Shown: positions 24,684 to 32,045, counted from the stretch's first letter. The stretch: 36,734 nucleotides of DNA from Thermocladium sp. UBA166 (GCA_002508315.1 DAHE01000028.1:18191-54924), one strand, 5' to 3'. Notes: a model not told the origin generated them from the letters alone. Numbers and translations are program-made.

Positions 24684-25628
24684 ATGCTGGAGATCATTGC
24701 ATTGCTGGTGATTATAAAGGCAAGCGGGATTCCATTCATTAATTACACTATTTACCTTAGTCCAAACTCCACGCTGGCGACGGTGGACCTACCGTCCAAG
24801 CCCATACAAGGAACCTTAGAGGCGATCAACGATAGCGATGGTTCATTAATACCCGCTAGCCTATACTCAAATGGTTCCCTATCCATATTCGCGTTTGGAG
24901 GCGGGTATGCATCAGTGCTTTATTACGCTAATTATACGATTGATCAAGAAACGCTGACCTACTACTTTAACTTGACGAGCCCCATAAAATTCAGCCTAGT
25001 GTTCCCAAGCAACGTAGTGATACTGAACTTACCCAGCACGGTGCTGGGTTATGAGAGGATAAATAACTCTGTGGAGATCATATTGCCGCCGGGTCAATAC
25101 GGGATACAGTACGTATATGTTCCAATGGCTCAGCAGAACAGATCGCTTACCACATCGATAACGTCAACCACCACTGCGTCGGTGCCTCAAACAGCGCCTC
25201 AATCATCACCTGCATCATCCACGTCATCCGCCGCGGCGCCTCCAATCACTTCTTCGACTGGGGCTTCATCTACAAGCCAATCATCGACTCCGCCCACGCA
25301 TGCATCTACATCGACTCCGAGCAGCGGCACGCGCGGAGAGGCCAGGGATTTGACCATAATAGTTACGGTGGCTGCCCTAATCATAATCGGAGTATTAGTT
25401 GCGTATTGGAGGAGGAAGCATCACCCCGTCTTGGAGACGCTGGACGACGTGGATCAAGCAATACTGAACGTATTGAGGGAAAACGGCGGTTCGTTGTACC
25501 AATCACAGTTGCAGCAATTAACTAATATACCGAAGACCACGCTGTGGAGACACATTCAGCGGCTGCAGGAAAGGCAACTGGTCAGGGTGGAGAAGGTGGG
25601 GGGTCAGAACAAGGTTTTCCTGAGGTAA
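24684..25628 (+). CDS. Membrane-anchored winged-helix regulator with outside domain
   Basis: The 314-residue protein has four parts. There is a short hydrophobic N-terminus (1-15, possible signal). A beta-rich, N-sequon-containing outside domain follows (about 18-150; NYTI, NSTL, NGSL, NYTI, NLTS). Next is a Ser/Thr/Pro/Ala-rich linker (about 152-220), then one membrane helix (LTIIVTVAALIIIGVLVAYW, about 223-243) and a stop-transfer RRKHH. The C-terminal 60 residues form a cytoplasmic winged helix: LDDVDQAILNVLRENGGSLYQSQLQQLTNIPKTTLWRHIQRL-type order with a recognition helix and a basic wing (VRVEKVGGQNKVF). This suggests a one-component sensor that carries an outside signal straight to DNA. 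Similar archaeal architectures exist, but the signal and targets are unknown. The flanking genes encode secreted proteins and may be its regulon. Confidence 0.75.
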   Translation: MLEIIALLVIIKASGIPFINYTIYLSPNSTLATVDLPSKPIQGTLEAINDSDGSLIPASLYSNGSLSIFAFGGGYASVLYYANYTIDQETLTYYFNLTSPIKFSLVFPSNVVILNLPSTVLGYERINNSVEIILPPGQYGIQYVYVPMAQQNRSLTTSITSTTTASVPQTAPQSSPASSTSSAAAPPITSSTGASSTSQSSTPPTHASTSTPSSGTRGEARDLTIIVTVAALIIIGVLVAYWRRKHHPVLETLDDVDQAILNVLRENGGSLYQSQLQQLTNIPKTTLWRHIQRLQERQLVRVEKVGGQNKVFLR

Positions 25629-25716
25629 GGACTAAGATGGAACCTGCGTTTCACAACGAGTTTCATGAATCGCCATATCAGCATCCCTAATAAAGGGGTG
25701 ATTCACTGTTGCGCGC

Positions 25717-27144
25717 ATGAGTGTGGGGCGGGCCATTGCAATGATTGTGCTGGCGTCGTTATTCATGGGAGCGATTCTAGAGGCGGCTTCGCAAGCCAAC
25801 TCGACGCTGGCCGCTCAGGGCATCTGTAATGCAGCGGCGGTCAACATAGCGATGGGCAAGGCATTTTACGGCGAGCTGCAAAGCCTGGGCCCATCCATTG
25901 GGCATTATAACGCTGCTCTATCCATGGCATTGAGCCTCAACTACAGGGCGGATGCCTACTTAAACGAGTCCAACTGCCAAGCCGCGCTTAATTACAGCGT
26001 GGAGGCCATAAATATGGAGCGATCCATCTTCTATTCCATGGTAAGGAACTCATCAAACCCAGGACTACTGTGCCCCCTAAATATTGGCACTGCCTATGCT
26101 TACCTCAACTATGCCAAGGAGATTGGAGCGAGGCTGGGCAATGCTTCGCTGGTTCTGTCCGCGTCGAATGCATTGAGATCGGCCTCGTGCAATGAATCGT
26201 TCATCGCCAAGGCCAGGGAGATATACTTAACGGCGTATTCGGAGGCAATTGCCAACTATAATTCATCGATTTACGGCATAACCGCCAAGCTTCTCAGGGA
26301 GTTCATTGCAGATAATTCAACAAGCTCGCTGGGGTCTGTGGACTATTTAATTAAATCCCAATACGGGAAGGCGGCTGAGGCCGCCGTGATGGTCGGCATT
26401 AAGGGGTTAATCGATTATCTAAATTCAACTTTCTCCGGGTACATTTCAAGTGGAAATATAGTTGGCCTGGCGTCCATGAATGGGAAAGCCAGGATGCTTG
26501 CCTCGCTTATGGGGTTTGCCGGACGGGCCGGCATGAACGTTAGCCAATACTCCGGCGAATTTGATCGCATATATGACTACGTTAATGCGTCTCAGGGCAT
26601 TGAGGGTTATGGGCTTAACGAGACACAGCTACAGCAAGTGGGGGATGAGCTGAGGTCATTGATTAAGGCGGGGCGCGGGGGGCTGGAGTCTCTTTGGCTT
26701 AACGTCTCCTCGCAGTTCAACGTTGAATCGGCCATGATGAATCTATCGAATTATGAGGCATACATAGAATCGCTGAGGAAGGGCCAGGGAGTATCGTCAA
26801 ACATAATTGGAGTGCCAATTCCAGAGCCCATGCTCGAGGAGCTAAGCCACATGTTAAACATAACGATGAGAAACGCCTCCCTGGCCTACCAATACCTCAA
26901 CCTATGCGGGAATTACTTGAGCGAGCTTAGGCAGAGCATTAAGGGAAATTACACGTTGGTAGAGATAGCCTATTATTCATGGAGGATCCACGTTTACTGC
27001 CCGATGGCGTTCAATTATTTAATGCTGACAAAGCTGGATCTAGCCTCCATTGAGGGGATTAGAGTAAATCATTTGAGGCCCAGCGGTAACTTAACGTCAT
27101 CGATGCCGCCCAGCGGTAACTTAACGTCATCGATGCCGGGCTGA
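25717..27144 (+). CDS. Secreted helical protein with C-terminal peptide duplication
   Basis: I do not recognise the family. The 475-residue protein begins with a signal peptide (AIAMIVLASLFMGAILEAASQ) and is mostly helical, rich in Ala, Asn, Ser and Tyr. It has many N-x-S/T sequons (NSTLAAQ, NESNC, NYSVEA, NSSNPG, NLTSS), so it is probably glycosylated and surface-located. Cysteines are spaced far apart (near ICNAA, ESNCQAA, GLLCPL, SASCNES, LNLCGNY, HVYCPM), suggesting disulfides. The final 22 residues hold PSGNLTSSMP twice, from an exact 30-base duplication. The ATG at 25717 has a TATA-like CCTAATAAAG at about 25687-25696. It follows the membrane-anchored regulator. Confidence 0.6.
   Translation: MSVGRAIAMIVLASLFMGAILEAASQANSTLAAQGICNAAAVNIAMGKAFYGELQSLGPSIGHYNAALSMALSLNYRADAYLNESNCQAALNYSVEAINMERSIFYSMVRNSSNPGLLCPLNIGTAYAYLNYAKEIGARLGNASLVLSASNALRSASCNESFIAKAREIYLTAYSEAIANYNSSIYGITAKLLREFIADNSTSSLGSVDYLIKSQYGKAAEAAVMVGIKGLIDYLNSTFSGYISSGNIVGLASMNGKARMLASLMGFAGRAGMNVSQYSGEFDRIYDYVNASQGIEGYGLNETQLQQVGDELRSLIKAGRGGLESLWLNVSSQFNVESAMMNLSNYEAYIESLRKGQGVSSNIIGVPIPEPMLEELSHMLNITMRNASLAYQYLNLCGNYLSELRQSIKGNYTLVEIAYYSWRIHVYCPMAFNYLMLTKLDLASIEGIRVNHLRPSGNLTSSMPPSGNLTSSMPG
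27079..27138 (+). repeat. Exact 30-bp tandem duplication
   Basis: The 30-base unit at 27079-27108 is repeated without change at 27109-27138, just before the stop codon of the secreted protein gene. It encodes PSGNLTSSMP twice, each copy with one N-glycosylation sequon (NLT). The lack of any difference between copies suggests a recent slip. Confidence 0.95.
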
Positions 27145-27151
27145 AGGATAA

Positions 27152-27161
27152 ATTTTAAAAA
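27152..27161 (+). promoter_or_regulatory. TATA box of rpl14
   Basis: ATTTTAAAAA is centred about 25-26 bases before the ATG at 27182. It gives the ribosomal protein gene its own promoter. Confidence 0.65.
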
Positions 27162-27181
27162 GCGGCTGTCTACGTCATGCC

Positions 27182-27616
27182 ATGGCGAAGAGAGGAGGCC
27201 CTAAGACAGTGGGAGTATCTCATAGGTACCACGTGACTCCCGGCGTTTTCGCCAATAGCTTGGTATCCGTTGTGGACAACAGCGGCGCTAAGGTGGCCAG
27301 AGTTATAAGCGTAATAGGCAATAGATCGCACGGGGTTCACAGGAAGATACATAACGCCGGCGTTGGCGATATGATAGTGGTAAGCGTTGTTGAGGGGAAG
27401 CCCGAGGTTAGGAAGCAGAAGCTAAGGGCCATAGTTGTGAGGCAGAGGAGACCGTTTAGGAGGCACGATGGGACTTGGGTTGCATTTGACGATAATGCGG
27501 TGGTAATAGTAAGCGAGGAGGGCCAACCGAAGGGCACCGAGATTCACGGCCCCATAGCAATGGAGGCAGCCCAGCGCTGGCCTCAGATAGCATCGCTCGC
27601 CGCGCTGGTGATTTAA
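27182..27616 (+). CDS. rpl14: Large-subunit ribosomal protein uL14
   Basis: Core protein of the large subunit next to the sarcin-ricin loop and factor-binding site. The 144 residues show the uL14 pattern: SLVSVVDNSGAKVARVISV, GDMIVVSVVEGKPEVRKQKLRAIVVRQRRPFRR, and FDDNAVVIVSEEGQPKGTEIHGPIA. The start ATG at 27182 and MAKRGG are as in archaeal homologues. It stands alone with its own promoter and no other ribosomal protein genes beside it, unlike the S10/spc-type cluster order of many archaea. A C/D-box sRNA begins 18 bases after its stop and may be processed from its transcript. Confidence 0.96.
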   Translation: MAKRGGPKTVGVSHRYHVTPGVFANSLVSVVDNSGAKVARVISVIGNRSHGVHRKIHNAGVGDMIVVSVVEGKPEVRKQKLRAIVVRQRRPFRRHDGTWVAFDDNAVVIVSEEGQPKGTEIHGPIAMEAAQRWPQIASLAALVI

Positions 27617-27634
27617 ATAATCAAGTCAAGATAA

Positions 27635-27683
27635 GTGATGATAGATCACTAACTGAGCTGTGACTGAGGGATTTGAACGCTGA
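27635..27683 (+). ncRNA. C/D-box sRNA, predicted tRNA Cm56 guide
   Basis: The boxes are in archaeal order and spacing: C box GTGATGA (27635-27641), D' guide of 11 bases, D' box CTGA (27653-27656), a weak C' box in GTGACTGA (27660-27667), D guide GGGATTTGAACG (27668-27679) and D box CTGA (27680-27683). The D guide is complementary to CGTTCAAATCCC, the T-arm and loop of tRNAs with GTTCAAATC. The fifth base before the D box (G27675) pairs with the C of TTC, which is C56. In Pyrobaculum, where the Trm56 enzyme is missing, Cm56 is made by a C/D sRNP (established knowledge). The D' guide predicts UUAGUGAUCUA, similar to the conserved GUGAUCUA of 23S rRNA (inference). It is probably not a tRNA gene, since no cloverleaf forms. 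Confidence 0.85.
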
Positions 27684-27850
27684 ACAAATAAACCATCAAG
27701 CGGAGACTAATCAGCGTTGGGCCTTCCCTGCCGGGCCCTGCACCACCAGCAGCAATAGAATTAACAAGTAATGTCTCATATCAACATTGAGGCCCTATTG
27801 AATTAGTCGCATGGAGGGATGGTTTTCCCAGCCCGCTATAAGATAAAAAT

Positions 27851-27860
27851 CCTTAAATTA
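27851..27860 (+). promoter_or_regulatory. TATA box of the second C/D sRNA
   Basis: CCTTAAATTA is centred about 26 bases before the C box at 27882. This fits a transcription start a few bases before the C box and suggests the sRNA is made independently. Confidence 0.55.
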
Positions 27861-27881
27861 CGGTCATGAATGAAGTCGCCA

Positions 27882-27929
27882 GTGATGATCACCAGACCAC
27901 TGAGCGATGAGGAGTGGTATTACATCTGA
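27882..27929 (+). ncRNA. C/D-box sRNA, predicted double guide for 23S rRNA
   Basis: All four boxes are visible: C GTGATGA (27882-27888), D' CTGA (27900-27903), C' GCGATGA (27904-27910) and D CTGA (27926-27929). The D' guide (27889-27899) predicts target UGGUCUGGUGA with methylation on its C. The D guide (27911-27925) predicts AUGUAAUACCACUCC with methylation on the fifth base, an A. From memory of E. coli 23S rRNA, AAAUACCACCC and GUGUCUGGUGGG lie near each other in domain V (about 2175-2225), so both guides seem to address one neighbourhood, as is usual for archaeal double guides. A TATA box precedes it. Exact rRNA positions need the organism's own 23S sequence. Confidence 0.85.
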
Positions 27930-28013
27930 TGCGGTTAATTTCATCCTAGTCGTGCTAAGATGGGGAGTTCCCGGGAGGGGGCAAATATTGGACGAAGCAG
28001 CTAGCCTTGGCGG

Positions 28014-28469
28014 TCAGCAGGAGAGAGTTCTGTACTCATTTATGTTAAGAACGGCTAACTCGCTGTTGAGCGAATTGATTAGTCTAATGCCGGAATCCAG
28101 GTCTAGGCTAGCATACAGCACCGCGTCATGACCGTGAACATCGACCTTATACTTCACCCAGCCGTAGTACTGCTTCATGTAGTAATCTATCATGGCTAGA
28201 TCGCCGCTTATGGCCTTATCGTCGGATCCAATGAAGAATCCATTCCTGAGGAGAAGCCTATACCTAAGCATTAGCTCGCCCAGCCTCGACCTGAGGCCAG
28301 CGAACCTGCCGAGCATGAAATAACCAATCACTAGCCCAAACAATACCTCCACCAGTGCTATCACAATTATTTCAGCTGGATTGCCGCCCACCGCCCTCAA
28401 TAGCAAGATAGCTATCAATAATATAGCGATGGTGGACGCGATGGATGCCCCCAAGTCCCTCCTATTCAT
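28014..28469 (-). CDS. Small two-helix membrane protein of unknown function
   Basis: I do not recognise this protein of about 151 residues. Two strong hydrophobic helices lie near the N-terminus (SIASTIAILLIAILLLRAV about 9-27 and AEIIVIALVEVLFGLVIGYFML about 32-53). They are followed by a basic stretch (RFAGLRSRLGELMLRYRLLLR) and a soluble C-terminal part of about 80 residues (KYKVDVHGHDAVLYASLDLDSG). The ATG at 28469 is preferred over the TTG at 28472; TATA candidates lie at about 28494-28504 (GGTTTAATACC on this strand). No neighbour gives a clue to its role. Its 3' end lies about 85 bases past the second C/D sRNA, which is on the opposite strand. Confidence 0.6.
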   Translation of the reverse strand: MNRRDLGASIASTIAILLIAILLLRAVGGNPAEIIVIALVEVLFGLVIGYFMLGRFAGLRSRLGELMLRYRLLLRNGFFIGSDDKAISGDLAMIDYYMKQYYGWVKYKVDVHGHDAVLYASLDLDSGIRLINSLNSELAVLNINEYRTLSC

Positions 28470-28472
28470 CAA

Positions 28473-28808
28473 AAATAATAAGGTATGTTAAACGGTATTA
28501 AACCTTTACTATAAAAGAAATAGTCAAATAAAACCAAGAAACCTAGTGGGGATGGGACTTAACTCAACTGCTTCCAGGCCAGCCTTCCATTGAATCCTCG
28601 CCTCTCCCATAAATAGAAAGTAAAATCCCCCCTCCCCGCATTTCAATCATCTATATTGCTTACTTATTGAGGAGTAGTCTGTATTTCGGCTTCAGTAATG
28701 GGGAAAAGAGACGGCAAGCCCGCCCGTTAGGGAGGCGGGAATAATCTTAGCCCTGAATCGGTTTTCGCATTTTGAGGGATCATTTATTCAGCCAGTAAAG
28801 CGGTGGTG
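28473..28808. other. Non-coding stretch with one GC-rich hairpin
   Basis: No gene is supported here. At 28719-28739 there is a hairpin with stem CCCGCC/GGCGGG around CGTTAGGGA, which looks like a decayed relative of the palindrome in the 34-bp repeats at 28809 and 29584. The remainder is mixed in composition, and the 3' part runs into the first repeat. No sRNA boxes or tRNA-like folds were seen. Confidence 0.5.
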
Positions 28809-28842
28809 CTGACCTCCTCCCCGCCCTAAAGGGCGAGGTTTG
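28809..28842 (+). repeat. 34-bp direct repeat, copy 1 (transposon-end-like palindrome)
   Basis: This copy is identical over 34 bases to 29584-29617 and in the same orientation. It contains CGCCCTAAAGGGCG, a hairpin with a TAAA loop, preceded by CCTCCTCC and followed by GAGGTTTG and T-rich sequence. Hairpins of this kind occur at the ends of IS200/IS605-family (TnpB-carrying) elements in archaea, and in this strand they also resemble a terminator. It lies 12 bases beyond the stop codon of the Cas4-like gene. Confidence 0.9.
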
Positions 28843-28854
28843 TCTTTTCTTTTA

Positions 28855-29532
28855 TCACCGAGGCATCATGCTCCTAATTATGGGGGTTTCGTGTATTTTC
28901 TTACATACCCCCCTCAATGGGCAGTCCCCGCAGTTCCTCTGCGGCGGCGATTGTGCCGATAGCATGATTTTGACCTGCTTGACTCGCCTTATTGCATCGA
29001 CCACATCGCTTTGAGTCACGTTGACCTGCTCCCGCATGTTCATGTAAATCAATTCAGCATCGTTTACCTCCTCATTAAGCAGGGCAACGTAGGTTAGCAC
29101 CTGAATGCGGTGGGCTGGATGTGGTTTCCCGGTCTTAAGTTCCAGCACGTCTATCGTATCATCATCATTGTACACAACGACGTCCGGCTTTCCGACCACA
29201 TCGTCATTCTCTATCTTCATTTCGGAAATCACGGTCTTGCCAAGCGTGGACCTCAAGTAGTCTTGATACTGGGCGTGAGCCAGTTCCCCAAAGGCTATGC
29301 GGCGGAGCCAGGCCGTCTTGGTTATCATAACGCCATACCTATGCTCCACCCACGCCTTGAAGGGGCAGAAGTCAAATGACGATACCATGCTTGGCGATGC
29401 ATTGACTCCTCCTCGCGGAATCACAACTATGTCTCCCCAGAACGTCAATATGGCTGACTTAACGTACTCCTCGACTACCTTATTGATGGCATCATCGTTA
29501 ACCCTCACCACGTCCCTCAAAAGCGGGTACAC
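28855..29532 (-). CDS. Cas4-like RecB-family nuclease with 4Fe-4S cluster
   Basis: The 225-residue protein has a complete Cas4/PD-(D/E)XK set: C56 in FDFCPFKAW, H86 in GELAHAQYQ, D117 in VGKPDVVV, E131-x-K133 in VLELKTGK, Q144/Y148 in HRIQVLTYVALL, and the cluster cysteines C201, C204 and C210 in CGDCPLRGVC. Such proteins cut 5' DNA ends and, in CRISPR loci, trim spacers. No cas genes or CRISPR repeats are nearby, so this is a solitary Cas4-like nuclease whose role is unknown. The start is a GTG at 29532 with a TATA-like TTTATATT (29557-29564 region on this strand). It is bracketed by two identical 34-bp repeats, suggesting carriage by a mobile element. Confidence 0.85.
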   Translation of the reverse strand: MYPLLRDVVRVNDDAINKVVEEYVKSAILTFWGDIVVIPRGGVNASPSMVSSFDFCPFKAWVEHRYGVMITKTAWLRRIAFGELAHAQYQDYLRSTLGKTVISEMKIENDDVVGKPDVVVYNDDDTIDVLELKTGKPHPAHRIQVLTYVALLNEEVNDAELIYMNMREQVNVTQSDVVDAIRRVKQVKIMLSAQSPPQRNCGDCPLRGVCKKIHETPIIRSMMPR

Positions 29533-29581
29533 GTTGTGGAAATCACTGGATCCAATATAAAGATTGCACTTAGCATGCCAT

Positions 29582-29617
<36 letters not shown>

Positions 29618-29681
29618 ACCTTTTTCTATCAACGCTGAGCTCAGCGGTTAGTTTAATAATTCCCCAGGGGTCGATCAATTC

Positions 29682-30293
29682 ATGAAAGCCTTAGTGTTTC
29701 ACGGGCGCGGCAGTAGCCCGGATAAAATAAATTGGTTGATCAGGCCATTCCGGGAGGCCGGCCTGGAGGTTATTGCACCCACCATATCTGAGGTTGATGA
29801 TGGACTTGAGATAGGTGCTCAAGTGATGAGGGATAGTCAAGGCGAATTAGTCGTATCCGGCCACTCAATGGGGGGAACAGTCGCGCTGCTGTTGGCCGCC
29901 AGGATGCCGAGCAAGGTGCGGTGCGCCATAGTTGTATCCGCTCCCGTCGATAGGCTACTCCAGCTAAAGTACTTGGAGGAGGGGGCGGATGGAACTCCCC
30001 GCAGGGCGATCTATGAGGAGCTGCGGAGGAAGTATCCCAGGGATGACTACTTCATACAGACATCCCCAATAAACTACATAAATGATGATACGCCTCCCAT
30101 ACTTTATATTTGGGGCACTGCCGATGAGATAGTTCCTCGGAACCAATTGACTGCGATTGAGGCCAAGGCCCGCAGGTTCGCCAAGGTGGTTGTGAACGGC
30201 ATGGGTCACACGCCGCGATCCCAGCATTTACGGGAGATAAGCAGCGCAATAAGGCAATTCCTCAATGATCAATGCAATCAACCCAGCCCCTAA
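29682..30293 (+). CDS. Small alpha/beta hydrolase
   Basis: The 203-residue cytoplasmic protein has the alpha/beta-hydrolase core: an oxyanion region VFHGRGSS at 5-12, nucleophile S62 in GHSMGG, acid D148 in WGTADEIVP and H176 in GMGHTP. The short length and lack of a lid are like the YdeN/RBBP9 and dienelactone-hydrolase-like groups. Substrate unknown; an esterase is likely. The ATG at 29682 has a TATA-like AGTTTAATAA at about 29650-29659, so it is a separate unit from the Cas4-like region. It is convergent with lysS, with 167 bases between. Confidence 0.8.
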   Translation: MKALVFHGRGSSPDKINWLIRPFREAGLEVIAPTISEVDDGLEIGAQVMRDSQGELVVSGHSMGGTVALLLAARMPSKVRCAIVVSAPVDRLLQLKYLEEGADGTPRRAIYEELRRKYPRDDYFIQTSPINYINDDTPPILYIWGTADEIVPRNQLTAIEAKARRFAKVVVNGMGHTPRSQHLREISSAIRQFLNDQCNQPSP

Positions 30294-30460
30294 GGCGAGG
30301 CTACCCGCCTCCTTGGTTTCCTTCATTGCAGCAATTGTAAAACACGCAATGAATCTCGCCATCTATGACAAGGGGAGAATTAAGGAGAAACGCATTTATG
30401 ATGGACTATTATCTCAAGGCCTCGGGGAATTCAAGCTGCTCAGTGTTGGAAGGGGGTTGG

Positions 30461-31954
30461 TTACTGCTGGTCTCCCGTTTTCTTTATCATTGGGAATGGA
30501 ATTACTTCCTTTATCGATTCATTGCCCGTGAGTATCATCGCTAGCCTATCCACTCCCAGCCCGAGTCCCCCGGTGGGCGGCATGCCGTAGCTCATGGCCA
30601 CCACGAAGTCGAAGTCATATGGATGGGCCTCCTCATCCCCCCTCTGGAACCTCCTCTGCTCTTCCTCGAAGAGCTTGTGCTGGAGTACTGGGTCGTTTAG
30701 TTCAGTGTACGCATTTGCCAGCTCCATTCCCGCTATGTAGAGCTCAAACCGCTCTATCAGGCCGGGCCTCGACCTGTGCGGCTTGCAGAGCGGCGTCGTC
30801 TCCAGCGGGTAATCCGTTATGAACGTAGGTTGAATTAAGCTGGGGGTGACCAGCTTATCGAATAGCTTCTCTATCATTAACCCCCTCACGTACTCGCCGC
30901 CTCTAGGCACCAATCCATGCTTATCCATCAATGCCCTCAATTCATCGTCGCTCAGGGAATCCACGTCTCGACCCAATGCATTGCTAAGCGATTCGCTCAT
31001 TGTTATTCTCTTGAATGGGGGCTCTAGCGATATCTCTATTGATCCGTACTTCACCTTGCTTGTTCCCAACGTCTTAATAGCAACATTGCTTATCATCTCC
31101 TCCGTTAGCTTCATTAAGTCGTTATAATCCGCGTAGGCCCAGTAGAGCTCCATCAGGGTGTATTCCGGGTTATGCGTTACGTCTATATCTTCGTTCCTGA
31201 ATACCTTGCCTATCTCAAACACCTTATCAAAGCCCCCTATTATGAATCTCTTTAGATAAAGCTCAAGGCTTATCCTGAGGTACCAGTCCTCGTCTAGGGC
31301 ATTGACGTGGGTCTTGAACGGCTTAGCTAAGGCGCCTCCATACACGGGTTGAACGACCGGCGTCTCCACCTCCATGAATCCCCTCTCGAAAAGGAACTCT
31401 CGCATTGCTTGAGTGGACTTGAATCTAGTGGATATACTCTTCCTGGCGGATGGATTGTACAGGAAATCTAAGTATCTATGGGAGTACCGCCACTCCGTGG
31501 TGTAATTAGTCCAATCGGGCGGGTCTAGGAGGGCCTTGGATAGCAGTCTATAGTCACCCACCAGTAAGGTGAGCTCGCCCTTCATAGTATAGAATAGATT
31601 CCCCCTAACCCCCACTATATCGCCCCTATCTATAAAGCGGAGAAACTCATCGTACCTGCTCCCCAGCTCATTGACCCTAAGATATAATTGAAGTCTCTCC
31701 CCCTCATCGAATATATCAACAAATGATGCCTTTCCATGCGGTCTGATATTGGCTATTCTTCCCGCGGTGCTTATGTTGGTCTCTATGAACGTCATCTCCC
31801 TCGAGGGGACAGTGAATGGATGTGACTTAGCAATCTCCCTTATTTCGTGAATTGTATGGGTTACCTCGTACTTATGCGGGTATGGGTCTATCCCAGCCTC
31901 CCGAAGCGACTGCAATGCTTGCAGCCTCTCCTGGCTCCATGGTGGTGTCGGCAC
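30461..31954 (-). CDS. lysS: Lysyl-tRNA synthetase, class II
   Basis: It charges tRNA(Lys). From the GTG at 31954 it has 497 residues: an N-terminal OB-fold anticodon-binding domain (about 30-160; RIANIRPHGKASFVDI), then a class II catalytic domain with motif 2 region FEIGKVFRNEDIDVTHNPEYTLMELY and motif 3 GLGLGVDRLAMIL. Many archaea use an unrelated class I enzyme, but class II is normal in crenarchaea. The frame extends to a GTG at 32002. However, a TATA box (GCTTTAAAGC, 31974-31983) lies inside that extension and 24-25 bases before the GTG at 31954, which gives the more usual start MPTPPWSQERLQALQSLREAG. Confidence 0.93.
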   Translation of the reverse strand: MPTPPWSQERLQALQSLREAGIDPYPHKYEVTHTIHEIREIAKSHPFTVPSREMTFIETNISTAGRIANIRPHGKASFVDIFDEGERLQLYLRVNELGSRYDEFLRFIDRGDIVGVRGNLFYTMKGELTLLVGDYRLLSKALLDPPDWTNYTTEWRYSHRYLDFLYNPSARKSISTRFKSTQAMREFLFERGFMEVETPVVQPVYGGALAKPFKTHVNALDEDWYLRISLELYLKRFIIGGFDKVFEIGKVFRNEDIDVTHNPEYTLMELYWAYADYNDLMKLTEEMISNVAIKTLGTSKVKYGSIEISLEPPFKRITMSESLSNALGRDVDSLSDDELRALMDKHGLVPRGGEYVRGLMIEKLFDKLVTPSLIQPTFITDYPLETTPLCKPHRSRPGLIERFELYIAGMELANAYTELNDPVLQHKLFEEEQRRFQRGDEEAHPYDFDFVVAMSYGMPPTGGLGLGVDRLAMILTGNESIKEVIPFPMIKKTGDQQ

Positions 31955-31973
31955 TATCGCGTTATCCGCATCC

Positions 31974-31983
31974 GCTTTAAAGC
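31974..31983 (-). promoter_or_regulatory. TATA box deciding the lysS start
   Basis: The palindrome GCTTTAAAGC is centred 24-25 bases before the GTG at 31954. It would lie within the coding sequence if the GTG at 32002 were used. Confidence 0.55.
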
Positions 31984-32045
31984 TTATCAGCTTTAATATC
32001 ACTGAAATCCAGGCAAGTAATCGCGGGCCTCAATGAACCGATTGA

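Noticed and set aside
27660..27690. Reverse strand GTTCAAATCCC taken at first as a tRNA T-arm
   Set aside because: The flanks cannot pair into a T-stem or cloverleaf, whereas C, D', C' and D boxes on the plus strand fit an sRNA guide to that T-arm.
27907..28131. Open frame of 74 codons
   Set aside because: It begins inside the second C/D sRNA and runs antisense into the membrane protein gene; composition is not protein-like.
28620..28665. GATTGAAATG-like stretch on the minus strand, similar to ends of CRISPR repeats
   Set aside because: It occurs only once; no repeated units or spacers, so no CRISPR array, despite the Cas4-like gene close by.
29766..29800. CTGA followed by TGATGA, resembling D'-C' boxes
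   Set aside because: It lies inside the hydrolase gene and lacks C and D boxes at the right distances.
30265..30531. Open frame of 88 codons between the hydrolase and lysS
   Set aside because: It overlaps both neighbours (29 bases of the hydrolase gene, 71 bases antisense to lysS), has no promoter at the right distance and resembles no family; a small gene cannot be fully excluded.
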